NCBI GenBank assembly: GCA_020882975.1
Contig: JAHRFD010000005.1
Span: 53,271 to 117,270 of the forward strand
DNA length: 64,000 bases
Direction of reading: 5' to 3'
From: Microcoleus sp. EPA2
GTDB lineage: Bacteria > Cyanobacteriota > Cyanobacteriia > Cyanobacteriales > Microcoleaceae
Made by a program: the position numbers and the translations under genes. Positions 10,001 to 17,247 of this stretch are shown here, one piece after another. Positions within the stretch are counted from its first letter, which is position 1. Every line of letters starts with the position of its first letter. The notes beneath the pieces were generated by a model. That model had not been told where the DNA came from. It was given only the letters and a program-made list of their open reading frames with translations, and searched no databases.

Positions 10001-10210
10001 TATTATTTGAGTAGCAACACTTTGCAGGAAATCCGCTGCATTTTTATCTCCATTTTCAGCGAGATTTTCTGCTACTTGTGTCATCACCTGAACTAAGCCA
10101 GCATCAAGAAGTTCTGAGTTAGCATTTAAGATAGCTGCTTCTTCTCCACTTGGACAGCTTAGCAGTGCTTGTACGAGATGTAGGTAGCCCTGTAGACGCT
10201 GCTCGTTCAT
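7094..10210 (-). CDS. TPR-CHAT caspase-like protease
   Basis: The 1038-residue protein has about 160 N-terminal helical residues. Eight TPR-like units of about 49 residues follow (roughly 165-560), each with a conserved (F/Y)PxxW core and R(A/S)ENLExAI linker. The C-terminal CHAT (clan CD caspase-like) domain spans about 700-1038. The catalytic dyad is visible: His842 in IHFSCHGYF and Cys910 in VTLSACESG. The typical PSGFLLAGSSSVVSSLWAV strand follows. No signal peptide is seen, so it should act in the cytosol. CHAT proteases with TPR sensors are known effectors and regulators, for example in type III-E CRISPR where one cleaves a partner bound to a sigma factor. No CRISPR genes are present here. 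It starts 39 bp after the sigma-like gene and is probably co-transcribed with it. Confidence 0.92.
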   Translation of the reverse strand: MNEQRLQGYLHLVQALLSCPSGEEAAILNANSELLDAGLVQVMTQVAENLAENGDKNAADFLQSVATQIIELVENPSIAESQQDLTFLLQVLQVVSDTGADPRVFYPFLQSNLDKLNVKLSAALQEVATTLLSESTADEAEAVASTICNFGNLIQQFPLGSRNVNIELAIVAYEIGLSFFKRELYPEKWALSQINLGRAYNHMIIGQRSENLEVAIQCYSAALAVYTRAAFPQQWASLQNSLANAYSDRILGVRAENLEIAIACYTSALEVYTLTDFPAQWATTQNNLGTAYKSRIRGDIAENLEMAIYFYQAALQVRTREAFPEQWAATQNNLATVYRDRILGNRAENLEIAISCYQYALQVYTRENFPSDWAMIINNLGIAYQDRIFGDQTENLENAIGCYQAALEVRSREAFPEQWAATQNNLATFYSDRIKGDRAENIEKSISCYHDVLTVYTRETFPYQWAMTQNNLGKAYSERIRYEKSENLAAAIEAYQRALEIFTPQTFPLDCLKTAKNLGNTAFDAELWHIAIDSFAVAIEAVKQSRSWAASESRKQEILEEAIDIYEKIVQSYVNIDRHDRAIEYVELSKARNLVDILSSRELYPTKKIPTDNDLRFSYQVEPISFDRIQALLKFDFDEKTAIIEWYIVSNKIFTFIITSQGKSPIVWQSSHEDIENLLTWFGEYLEDYGQNTRQWQEQLSARLQHLAEILHIDRIIKYLPADCDRIIFVPHRFLHLLPLHALPLNEGQNHNILDYFLRGVSYAPSCQILQLSLTQKRSDLIHLFAIQNPTQDLSFSDIEVENIRRYFAPNDYVLVKEAASKKEILDNKHFLDANCIHFSCHGYFNFESPLESALILAEAGGSNGQLQGTASENNRSLESTKINLDKCLTLEEILKLDLSQCCLVTLSACESGLIDFTSKSDEYIGFPSGFLLAGSSSVVSSLWAVNDFSTSFLMIRFYENLQSKTSVATALCQSQLWLRDITMAELKLWIDRKQLPLNSAQKMALHRMFQTMQDNSKPFQDPFYWAAFSAVGEFKLK

Positions 10211-10249
10211 TCTTGATGCTCGCTTACGCTATTGTCGGATTTGATTTGG

Positions 10250-11074
10250 TTAATGGGTATCTCCAAAATTCAGGAGGATTGCCACAACAAACAAAAATTG
10301 TGCCAGATACAATTTTACCACGGCTATCAGTTTTTCGTCTTTGATAGCTCGATTAAAAAAAGAACTAATCGAACCAATTTTGACATCGAGACCAATTTTG
10401 GCTGACAACTTGTCAGATATTTCCTGCCAAGTGTATCCATCTAACCAGAGAAGGAATATTTCTTGCAGAGCAATATCGGGGTGTATTCTCATGGGCTTGC
10501 TGAAAATATTTTCAGGATTTTCTAGCGCTGTTTCGCGCATTTTCTCCAGAAAAGAAGGTTCAGGAATATCGGACGTAAATTGGTCTAAGTAGGTCGTCTG
10601 TGATTCATCACCATCTGCCGATTGAGCATTGCTGATTTGTCTGTCGGCTGACAGTACGATATCAGTGACTTTTTTTCCTTTTTCAGTTCTCTGATGAATA
10701 CCTTGGTGACTAGCAATGAAATCGATCTGTTTTTTGGACTGAGTAAACCTCGCGTAGTTTAATACGTTTCCTTTTTTCGGATCGAACTTCCCCTTTTGTA
10801 TAAACTCGAAAAGTGCCAAGTCTGTTTCTTGCTTAATGTCTTCCGAAACTTGGTGGTTTTCGGTGAGAGATAAGCTGGGTGAATGCTTTGGGAGTGAAAG
10901 GCGGCTGGGTTTCCTGAGTTGTGAAACCAATCTAGTTAAGGCTAACTGGCGATCGCGACTTTCAAGGGGATGCCTTTGGGCTTCCAAGGCCAGATCGTTC
11001 AGATGGTTATTCAGTTCGGCTTCGGTGAACTTTTCGTTTGCTTCTGGAGATGGCTGCTTTTCTTTGTCGTCCAT
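10250..11074 (-). CDS. Sigma-70-like regulatory protein
   Basis: A 274-residue protein with the look of a divergent group of cyanobacterial sigma-70-like factors. Residues about 88-125 (FIQKGKFDPKKGNVLNYARF) resemble sigma region 2. Residues about 205-240 (LLWLDGYTWQEISDKL, then VKIGSISSFFNRAI) resemble a region 4 helix-turn-helix. The C-terminus (YLAQFLFVVAILLNF) is unusually hydrophobic and could anchor or bury the protein, which is odd for a sigma factor. It is the first gene of the minus-strand cassette and lies 39 bp ahead of the TPR-CHAT protease, so protease-controlled transcription is a reasonable hypothesis. A plain DNA-binding regulator is the alternative. Confidence 0.6.
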   Translation of the reverse strand: MDDKEKQPSPEANEKFTEAELNNHLNDLALEAQRHPLESRDRQLALTRLVSQLRKPSRLSLPKHSPSLSLTENHQVSEDIKQETDLALFEFIQKGKFDPKKGNVLNYARFTQSKKQIDFIASHQGIHQRTEKGKKVTDIVLSADRQISNAQSADGDESQTTYLDQFTSDIPEPSFLEKMRETALENPENIFSKPMRIHPDIALQEIFLLWLDGYTWQEISDKLSAKIGLDVKIGSISSFFNRAIKDEKLIAVVKLYLAQFLFVVAILLNFGDTH

Positions 11075-11424
11075 AAATCAATCAATACTCCTCTGAGAGT
11101 AGAAGTTTTTGAGAACCACCGAGAAGCTATCAAGCCCTTATGTCCGCTTGTTGTTTATAGGTTAGCCACTACGGGTTTTGACTGACAAGAGTCCGATCGG
11201 CCTTTTAGTCCCACGTTCTGCATCACTCTACATACTGTAGCGGTGTGGTTTGTTATTCATCTAGAAATATCGCCAAATTTCTGCAAGTTACTAAAATTTT
11301 TTTCTGCTGTGGTAATCCCTGATCGTTGTATCTGGGTGCAAGCTATACCCCATAAAGCGTTTCAGGATGGGATAGTATTCTATCAGTACGCCTCTAGTCC
11401 CTAATTTACCGCACCTGGAGACGA
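11075..11424. other. Intergenic region upstream of the sigma-like gene
   Basis: This 350-bp region holds no gene or RNA that I recognise. It should contain the promoter of the minus-strand CHAT cassette. A short perfect inverted repeat, CTACATACTGTAG (11228-11240), about 155 bp upstream of the sigma-like start, could be an operator, but nothing else supports that. Confidence 0.4.
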
Positions 11425-12438
11425 TCACCCCATCAAGACTTGCGCACCTTCAGTATCAAGAGAAATCGCCCTTACATCAGCCTTCACCCCAAAATCCCCC
11501 CAAGCAGCCGCCATTTCCCTCACAACCGCATCAACATTAGTAACATCAGTTAAAGCCAAAAGCGTCGGCCCCGCACCGCTAATGACCATCCCACAAGCCC
11601 CTGCATTCATGGCTGCTTCTTGCACCGCTTCATATCCCCGAATCAGAGACTGGCGGTAAGGCTGGTGAATTTTGTCATCGAGGGCGCAACGCAGCCAATC
11701 TCGATCGCCCGCAGCCAAAGCCCGCACCAACAAACCGAGGTGTGCGGCATTGAAAATCGCGTCAGCCCTGCTGTAATCTGCGGGTAAAACCTTCCGCGCT
11801 TCGGCTGTGGAAAGTTCAAAATCGGGAATCGCTACCACTGGCACAATATCAGGATGCCAGGGAATGTCGCAAATTTGCCAGGGAACCCCCCCCTGCCCCC
11901 CCTTGCTAAGGGGGGGTGTAAGAGGGGATTCATCTCTTAGCCCCCCCTTACTAAGGGGGGGTTGGGGGGGTGCATCGCTAGCAGCGAGGCGACAGCCTCC
12001 CAACAAAGCGGGGACAACATTGTCAGGATGTCCTTCAAGTTCGATCGCCAACTGCATCACTTCCACCTGACTCAAAGGCTTTCCGGCTAATAAATTTGCA
12101 CCGACTAACCCGCCGACAATGGCTGTGGCGGAACTTCCCAAACCTCTAGCCAGGGGCACTTGCATATCTATATGTATGGCGACGGGGGGCGGCGATTGAT
12201 TGAGGCGATCGTATAATTTGACAAATGCGACATAAGCCAGATTGCTGTCATCTGTCTTGACTTTGGCGGCTTCTGCGCCTGTGACTGTAATTTTTAGTTT
12301 CTCGGTTGCGGAGGGTTCGAGAAGAGAGAATTGAAAGGAGTTGTAGAGGCTTAAAGCGGCGCCGATGCAGTCAAAACCGGGGCCGAGGTTGGCGGTTGTG
12401 GCGGGTACGGTGACGGTGAAGGTGGAGGTTGCGGACAT
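11425..12438 (-). CDS. thrB: Homoserine kinase with in-frame repeat insertion
   Basis: Phosphorylates homoserine to O-phosphohomoserine in threonine synthesis. It is a GHMP kinase: VPATTANLGPGFDCIGAALS (residues 11-30) and the ATP loop PLARGLGSSATAIVGG (95-110) are intact, as is the late GACGMVISGAGPTLLAL motif. At 337 residues it is about 30 longer than usual. The excess is residues about 156-187, where PPLSKGG occurs twice, encoded by a G/C-tract palindromic element at 11883-11975. The reading frame is kept, and the segment falls between conserved blocks, so the enzyme may still work. No thrC or hom gene is adjacent. Confidence 0.93.
   Translation of the reverse strand: MSATSTFTVTVPATTANLGPGFDCIGAALSLYNSFQFSLLEPSATEKLKITVTGAEAAKVKTDDSNLAYVAFVKLYDRLNQSPPPVAIHIDMQVPLARGLGSSATAIVGGLVGANLLAGKPLSQVEVMQLAIELEGHPDNVVPALLGGCRLAASDAPPQPPLSKGGLRDESPLTPPLSKGGQGGVPWQICDIPWHPDIVPVVAIPDFELSTAEARKVLPADYSRADAIFNAAHLGLLVRALAAGDRDWLRCALDDKIHQPYRQSLIRGYEAVQEAAMNAGACGMVISGAGPTLLALTDVTNVDAVVREMAAAWGDFGVKADVRAISLDTEGAQVLMG
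11883..11975. repeat. Palindromic G/C-tract repeat inserted in thrB
   Basis: Two hairpins of the form CCCCCCTTgctAAGGGGGG are separated by about 30 bp. A relative of this hairpin (ccctccccttaataaggggaggg type) is at 56011-56033 inside another repeat element. Read through thrB, it encodes two copies of PPLSKGG. It resembles in principle the Rickettsia palindromic elements that insert in genes without breaking the frame. Confidence 0.85.
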
Positions 12439-12515
12439 TTTTTGAATAGTAAATTTTGAGTATTTAACCGCTTGGGAACAGAGATAAATTGTTGATATCG
12501 GTTCGATCGCCTATT

Positions 12516-13085
12516 TTAACTGATTCCTAGAACATCTTCGTAAATTTGTGCGATCGGGCATTGAAATTCTACGCTAGCCAAGCGAACTTCTTCGCCATCC
12601 GCGTAAGGATAGAGTTCCCAGCGCCCTTCTGCATTGCGCCGATAACATTCTACACCGATTCTTTCTTGATTAATCACTACGTATTCTTGTAAAGTTTCTA
12701 AGGTGCGGTAGTCGGCAAATTTATTTCCGCGATCGAATGCTGCTGTGGTTGGAGAGAGAACTTCTACGATTAAGCGCGGGTGGCGTTTGAAATAGTCAAG
12801 ACTTCTATCTCTTTCGTCGCAAGTTACCATGATGTCGGGATAGTAAAATACGTCCGCTTGCTCAATTCTGGCTTTCATGTTTCCTGCGTAAATGCGACAG
12901 CCTCTGCCTCTAACGTGAGTTGTGAGCAAGTTGACTAGGTTGATGCAAATTGTTTCATGGGCATCACTTGCTCCTGCCATTGCATAAATTTCGCCTTGTC
13001 TGTATTCGTGTTTGATCTGGCTAATTTTTTCGCCTTCTAAATAGTCTTCTGGGGAGGTGTAGGTGTGGCTGATGTTGGCAATCAT
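12516..13085 (-). CDS. Uma2 family (DUF820) putative endonuclease, copy 1
   Basis: A 189-residue member of the Uma2/DUF820 family, which has a PD-(D/E)XK nuclease fold and is greatly expanded in cyanobacteria. Visible signatures are the early EDYLEGEKISQIKHEY segment, VFYYPDIMVTCDE (strand with the first acidic residue), and PRLIVEVLSPTT with the E of the active site, then the YVVINQE strand. The biological role of the family is unsettled; nuclease activity is inferred from the fold. It sits between thrB and a TPR gene, all on the minus strand, and a second Uma2 gene is two genes away at 13633. Confidence 0.9.
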   Translation of the reverse strand: MIANISHTYTSPEDYLEGEKISQIKHEYRQGEIYAMAGASDAHETICINLVNLLTTHVRGRGCRIYAGNMKARIEQADVFYYPDIMVTCDERDRSLDYFKRHPRLIVEVLSPTTAAFDRGNKFADYRTLETLQEYVVINQERIGVECYRRNAEGRWELYPYADGEEVRLASVEFQCPIAQIYEDVLGIS

Positions 13086-13137
13086 AGTTGGTATTTCTTA
13101 AACACTAAGGAAATTATACCATGTTGGCAAAAGCTAT

Positions 13138-13629
13138 TTATTGTTCCAGCATTTGAAGATGCTTAATGGCATCTTGATAATCGTTAGTTTTGCCTGATTT
13201 TTGATAGAATTGGGCTGCTGTATGATAATCGGCGATCGCGCCGTTGATATCTTCTAAGAATTCGCGGACTCTGGCGCGATTGTAGTAGGCATCGCCGTAG
13301 TTGGGGTCGATTTGAATAGCGCGATCGAAATCTGCCTTTGCTGCTGGGTAATCTTTGAGATCGCGGGCTCGAATTATACCGCGTTTGTTATGGGCTGCGG
13401 CGTAGTCGGGATTGAGGCGGATGGCTTCGGTATAATCGGCGATCGCACCTTGAATATCTCCTGCTTCTGACTTGGCTAAACCGCTGTTAAATAAATCTTC
13501 TGCCTGATTTTTAACATTATTTATTTGAACTATTAATACTTCTGATTTAGCAGAGACAGCAGGAGATATATTACCAAAAATAGTAAAGATTGCTAGAGTC
13601 GCAATTAAGTTGTAAAATGGTGTTTTCAT
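13138..13629 (-). CDS. Secreted TPR protein
   Basis: A 163-residue protein. Residues 1-27 form a Sec signal peptide (hydrophobic core LIATLAIFTIFGNI with cleavage likely after AVSA). Three TPR units follow at about 42-150 (AEDLFNSGLAKSEAGDIQGA, then the DYAAAHNKRG and DYAAYYNRA types), so it should be periplasmic or lumenal and serve as a protein-binding scaffold. It lies 3 bp downstream of the second Uma2 gene on the same strand, so the two are likely co-transcribed, although their functions show no obvious link. Confidence 0.85.
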   Translation of the reverse strand: MKTPFYNLIATLAIFTIFGNISPAVSAKSEVLIVQINNVKNQAEDLFNSGLAKSEAGDIQGAIADYTEAIRLNPDYAAAHNKRGIIRARDLKDYPAAKADFDRAIQIDPNYGDAYYNRARVREFLEDINGAIADYHTAAQFYQKSGKTNDYQDAIKHLQMLEQ

Positions 13630-13632
13630 AAT

Positions 13633-14199
13633 TTAGGTAAAAATTAGAGCTACAGAACAACTAAATCCTGGCAATAAAGGCGATGTAAGTTCATCATTGT
13701 TTAAGAGCGTAGCAATGAGCCTTAAACTTGCTTGTTCGCGGCGATAAACTTCTATTTGTCGCAACCGCCAATTCACAATCCAGTATTCCTGTACTCCCCG
13801 CACTGAATAGAGTCGGAGTTTCAAATCTCTATCCCGTCTTTCATTATCTGCACCTGGGGACAATACTTCAACAATTAACTCAGGTGAGCCGGTTAGATGT
13901 CCGGCTTCGTCTAGTAAAATAGCCAAGCGTTCATTGCTCGCCCAAACTAGATCGGGAATTACGTTATCGGCATCTGTGAAAATAAGGCCCGGATTGATTC
14001 CTGCTTGTCCTAAATTAGTCTCTCGCGACCAAGTATTAAGTTCTTGGTAGAGGTTGCCTATAGCCTGTTGATGTCCCCAATGCGGTGCTCTAGTCATAAA
14101 TAGCTCCCCATCAATAATTTCATAGCGATCGCCATTATCAGGCAATAGTTCTAAATCGGCGGTAGTAAAGCGTAGTTTATCAGATATTGTCTGGCTCAT
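13633..14199 (-). CDS. Uma2 family (DUF820) putative endonuclease, copy 2
   Basis: A PD-(D/E)XK-fold Uma2 protein of about 188 residues when started at the ATG at 14199 (MSQTISDKLRF), which has an AAGAG ribosome site upstream. The frame stays open to 14262, but those 21 extra residues look unlike family N-termini. Signatures are LPDNGDRYEIIDGELFM, VIPDLVWASNE and PELIVEVLSPGADNERRDRD, followed by YWIVNW. It is divergent from the 12516 copy, so it is an older paralogue rather than a recent tandem copy. Confidence 0.88.
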   Translation of the reverse strand: MSQTISDKLRFTTADLELLPDNGDRYEIIDGELFMTRAPHWGHQQAIGNLYQELNTWSRETNLGQAGINPGLIFTDADNVIPDLVWASNERLAILLDEAGHLTGSPELIVEVLSPGADNERRDRDLKLRLYSVRGVQEYWIVNWRLRQIEVYRREQASLRLIATLLNNDELTSPLLPGFSCSVALIFT

Positions 14200-14297
14200 A
14201 CAAACACTCTTGATAGGTGATACAAAAATTATAGACGATCGAGCATAAGAAAGCATCCACAAATTTCAACCTGTGAGTGCAAAAGAAGGCAAAAACA

Positions 14298-14375
14298 AAA
14301 CCCGCCCAGGCGGGTTTCTATATTCTTAGTCCGCGAAGGCGGACTTTGTTTGTGTAGTCGCGATTTCCAATCGCC
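14298..14375. repeat. Dispersed palindromic repeat (copy A), also terminator-like
   Basis: Two hairpins: AAACCCGCCCAGGCGGGTTT at 14298-14317, and AGTCCGCGAAGGCGGACT at about 14329-14345. A tail follows that includes GTAGTCGCGATTTCCAATCGCC. The second hairpin and tail match the reverse complement of 36190-36285. It lies between the Uma2 gene start and the end of the VWA gene, both on the minus strand, and the first hairpin may end VWA transcription. Confidence 0.85.
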
Positions 14376-14404
14376 GGATTTCCTGAGAATTACAAACCAT
14401 GAGA

Positions 14405-15640
14405 TTACTTCAATATAGTCTTAGAAGCAATCCGAGTTTTCTTGCGATCGCCCTCACTCAACTCCTCACCGGATTGCAAGCGAGTAGCAGAGGTTTGGAG
14501 GACAGTGGCGGCACTTTTATCGCCCATTTGCAGAGCCGTTTTAGCCGCGGTTTGGAGCATCGTGGCTGCGCCAGCCCGATCGCCTTGCTGCAATCTAGTT
14601 TCAGCAAGTTGAGTTTGGCGGTATTTAGCCAAAGCTAAAATGTGTTGCTGTACCATGGGATTGATGGCCGGCTGATAAACTGGCAGGACATTAGTGGAAA
14701 TCACCACCGATTCAGAGAGCAAACCTGAACCTACTGTCGGATCGTCGTAGCGAATTTGTAATTGCCCGATCGGCTGTTTACCCTCTGGTAACTGTCCAAT
14801 ATAAATATTAGCCAAAACTACTCGTTCTACATCCTTCATTAAATCTCCCAAACGGACCATAAAGCGATCGCCCTCTTGCTCGATCGGTAATTCAATAGTA
14901 TCAGGGGCAACTTGGGCGATGGGTTTAAGTTCGGCTAACCGCACCTTTGGCATTAAAGAAAAGAGCAAATAAGCATTAGTCAGACCCACGGATTGGACGC
15001 GGGTAAACAGCTTGCCAAACTCTTCAACAGCATCTTCAGGACGCTGAATATGAGCCAAAGCACCGCCACCGGCATCCGCAATTTTTTCCAAAATATCCTG
15101 GTTCCAGTTATCCCCAAATCCCAGAGAATTCAAGGTCATGTTATACTCAGCGGCCAGCTTAGCCAACTTCAAACAGCGGTTGTTGTCGCCGTGTTCATTT
15201 TCGCCATCAGTCAATAGAAAGGCCTGAGAGATAGTTTCTTTTTTGCCTTTGCCCAACTCTTCAATACCTAGCTTAATGCCCTCATCAATTGCCGTCCCAC
15301 CAGCGGGACGCAATTTCTCAATTTGCCGTTTAATACTAGCGGGGTCTTCCACAATTTGGTTAGGGACAAGGACTTTAGCTTTGTGGTCAAAAGCAACCGC
15401 ACAAAAGCGATCCCCAGGCTTCAATCTGTCGAGGAGGCGTCCGGCGGCCTGTTTGACGGTTTCCAAAGGACGTCCGTTCATGGAACCGCTGTGGTCGAGA
15501 ATCAGGCAGAGATTTAAGGGTACGTTGGAGTCGAAGTTTGAGGTGGTGGCAGACACCGAAATGGCTAGCTGGCGCTGGCTTGAGGGCGCATCCGCGTCCA
15601 GGTTGGTGTCGTTTAAAGCAGGGAGCAAACTAACTTTCAT
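14405..15640 (-). CDS. von Willebrand factor A domain protein
   Basis: A 411-residue protein with a VWA domain at about 40-215. The metal-ion-dependent adhesion site is intact: DHSGSMNG (DxSxS), the later TAIDEG threonine and TDGENEHGD. After about residue 220 there is a beta-rich domain and then an Ala/Gln/Leu-rich helical tail (about 330-411). There is no signal peptide, so it is expected in the cytosol. Such proteins bind partners in a metal-dependent way, but the partner is unknown. It is divergent from clpR with only about 67 bp between the start codons, so the two may share a control region. Confidence 0.88.
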   Translation of the reverse strand: MKVSLLPALNDTNLDADAPSSQRQLAISVSATTSNFDSNVPLNLCLILDHSGSMNGRPLETVKQAAGRLLDRLKPGDRFCAVAFDHKAKVLVPNQIVEDPASIKRQIEKLRPAGGTAIDEGIKLGIEELGKGKKETISQAFLLTDGENEHGDNNRCLKLAKLAAEYNMTLNSLGFGDNWNQDILEKIADAGGGALAHIQRPEDAVEEFGKLFTRVQSVGLTNAYLLFSLMPKVRLAELKPIAQVAPDTIELPIEQEGDRFMVRLGDLMKDVERVVLANIYIGQLPEGKQPIGQLQIRYDDPTVGSGLLSESVVISTNVLPVYQPAINPMVQQHILALAKYRQTQLAETRLQQGDRAGAATMLQTAAKTALQMGDKSAATVLQTSATRLQSGEELSEGDRKKTRIASKTILK

Positions 15641-15707
15641 GCGGGATACCTAAAGATTGCGTTACTATTTCTTTAAGAATAACTCCATCAGTTCAGGCGA
15701 CATTTCG

Positions 15708-16397
15708 ATGAAAACACCCTTTAAAGCAATGCAATCGCAATACTACGGCGATGCCTCCTACCGGACGCCCCCCCCTGATTTACAATCGCTGTTGCTGAAG
15801 GAGCGGATTATCTACCTGGGCTTACCCTTGGTATCGTCCGACGATTTCAAACGTCAAATGGGGGTAGATGTCACTAAACTGATTATTGCTCAGTTACTCT
15901 ACTTACAATTCAATGATTCGGAAAAACCGATCTTTTTTTACATCAACTCGACAGGAACTTCCTGGTACACAGGGGATGCTATTGGGCAAGAAACGGAAGC
16001 TTTCGCTATCTGTGACACGATGAACTACGTGAAACCTCCTGTTCATACGATCTGCCTTGGTCAAGCCATGGGAACTGCGGCGATGATTTTGTCTGCGGGA
16101 GCTAAAGGCTCGCGGGCTAGTTTGCCCCATGCTACCATCGTCTTGAATCAACCGCGGACGGGGATGGGACGATCGCAGGCAACAGACATCCAGATTCGGG
16201 CGAAGGAAGTCCTGGCAAACAAAGCAACGGCAATGGGTATCCTGTCGAAGAATACGGGTCAGCCAGTGGAAAAAATTGCCAAAGATACCGATCGAATGTG
16301 CTACATGACCCCGGAACAAGCCAAAGAATACGGACTGATCGATCGAGTGCTAGAAAGCACCAAGGATCTGCCCGTAGCATTGCCGGCGCTAGTTTAA
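15708..16397 (+). CDS. clpR: Catalytically inactive Clp protease subunit ClpR
   Basis: ClpR forms mixed rings with ClpP3 in cyanobacteria and partners the ClpC chaperone. The ATG at 15708 (MKTPFKAMQSQYYGD) matches the family start; the frame is open from a TTG at 15657, but that is unlikely. The protein has about 229 residues. Key changes against ClpP: the serine site AASMGSF is AMGTAAM (no nucleophilic Ser), and the histidine site IMIHQP is IVLNQP (His replaced by Asn). INSTGTSWYTGDA is characteristic of ClpR. It is first in a three-gene plus-strand cluster with another inactive paralogue and an active ClpP. Confidence 0.93.
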   Translation: MKTPFKAMQSQYYGDASYRTPPPDLQSLLLKERIIYLGLPLVSSDDFKRQMGVDVTKLIIAQLLYLQFNDSEKPIFFYINSTGTSWYTGDAIGQETEAFAICDTMNYVKPPVHTICLGQAMGTAAMILSAGAKGSRASLPHATIVLNQPRTGMGRSQATDIQIRAKEVLANKATAMGILSKNTGQPVEKIAKDTDRMCYMTPEQAKEYGLIDRVLESTKDLPVALPALV

Positions 16398-16398
16398 C

Positions 16399-16425
16399 TC
16401 TTTCCTGCTAGGGGAAGGCTTTTTG
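16399..16425 (+). terminator. Weak terminator-like hairpin between clpR genes
   Basis: CTTTCC (16400-16405) can pair with GGGAAG (16412-16417), followed by GCTTTTT. It could attenuate transcription from clpR into the next gene. Confidence 0.4.
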
Positions 16426-16464
16426 AGTCTGATTATTTTTTTAGAAGCTTGGATGGTGGTAGCT

Positions 16465-17136
16465 ATGCCTGTTGATGAAATCCTGCGCGTTCCTTACAAC
16501 ATTCCTGGCAGCTCCAACTGGCAGTGGATCAATATATACACTCGCTTGAGCCAGGAACGGATCATTTTTGTGAACCAGACGATAACTACAGGTCTGGCAA
16601 ATACGGTGATTTCAGCAATGCTTTACCTGGATTCGATCGACCAGAACAAGCCGATATATCTCTACATCAACTCCTACGGCGACCCAATCGCTGGGGGAAC
16701 AGTAAATCAAATGGCTGGGATGATGTCGGTGGCCGCTGGTTTGGCGATTTACGATACCATGCAGCATATCAAGTCGGAAATCCAAACTATTTGTTTGGGT
16801 CAAGCCATCGGTCTGTCTGCCCTATTACTGTCCTCCGGGAGCAAAGGGAAGCGAGCTAGTCTCCCCCATGCGATGATTGCCCTGGAGTATCCCCAAGGGG
16901 GAACCCAGGGTCAGGCAACTGATATCACAATCACTGCTACAGAAGTCCTGGCAAAAAAAGATTTAATTCTGGAAATTTTTGCGAAAAATACAGGACAATC
17001 TGTGGAAAAACTGGCGAAAGATATGAGTCGCACGTTTTACTTGACTCCGCAAGCAGCTAAAGATTACGGGCTGATCGATCGGGTGTTGGAAAGCACCAAA
17101 GAAATATCTCAACCAACTGCCACAGTTTTTAGCTAA
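16465..17136 (+). CDS. Second inactive ClpP/ClpR paralogue
   Basis: A ClpP-fold protein of about 223 residues from the ATG at 16465 (MPVDEILRVPYNIPGSS), chosen because it aligns with the [16 protein letters not shown] start of the downstream ClpP and has a GGTGGT ribosome site. The frame is open from a TTG at 16423. The catalytic Ser is lost (GQAIGLSALL in place of [10 protein letters not shown]) and the His is replaced by Glu (MIALEYP in place of MIHQP). The turn after YINSYGDP carries about 12 extra residues (AGGTVNQMAGMMSV) compared with ClpP. Both changes differ from those in ClpR, so this is an independent inactive subunit, presumably structural or adaptor-gating in a mixed Clp ring. Confidence 0.85.
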   Translation: MPVDEILRVPYNIPGSSNWQWINIYTRLSQERIIFVNQTITTGLANTVISAMLYLDSIDQNKPIYLYINSYGDPIAGGTVNQMAGMMSVAAGLAIYDTMQHIKSEIQTICLGQAIGLSALLLSSGSKGKRASLPHAMIALEYPQGGTQGQATDITITATEVLAKKDLILEIFAKNTGQSVEKLAKDMSRTFYLTPQAAKDYGLIDRVLESTKEISQPTATVFS

Positions 17137-17247
17137 AGGAGTTGCCATTGAGGAGAAAATCGGTGGGATTAACTCCTGAATGGGAACTGCTAGCTGCTAA
17201 CTGTTCATTACTGAAAATTTCACCTTTATTCTGTTAGGAGATATACG

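Noticed and set aside
7094-11074. Type III-E CRISPR (Craspase) locus
   Set aside because: TPR-CHAT and a sigma-like protein are present, but there is no gRAMP effector, cas1/cas2, Csx30-like protein or CRISPR array. Only a loose parallel is kept.
11228-11240. NtcA or LexA-like site upstream of the sigma-like gene
   Set aside because: CTACATACTGTAG is symmetric but does not match the GTA-N8-TAC spacing; one short palindrome is weak evidence.
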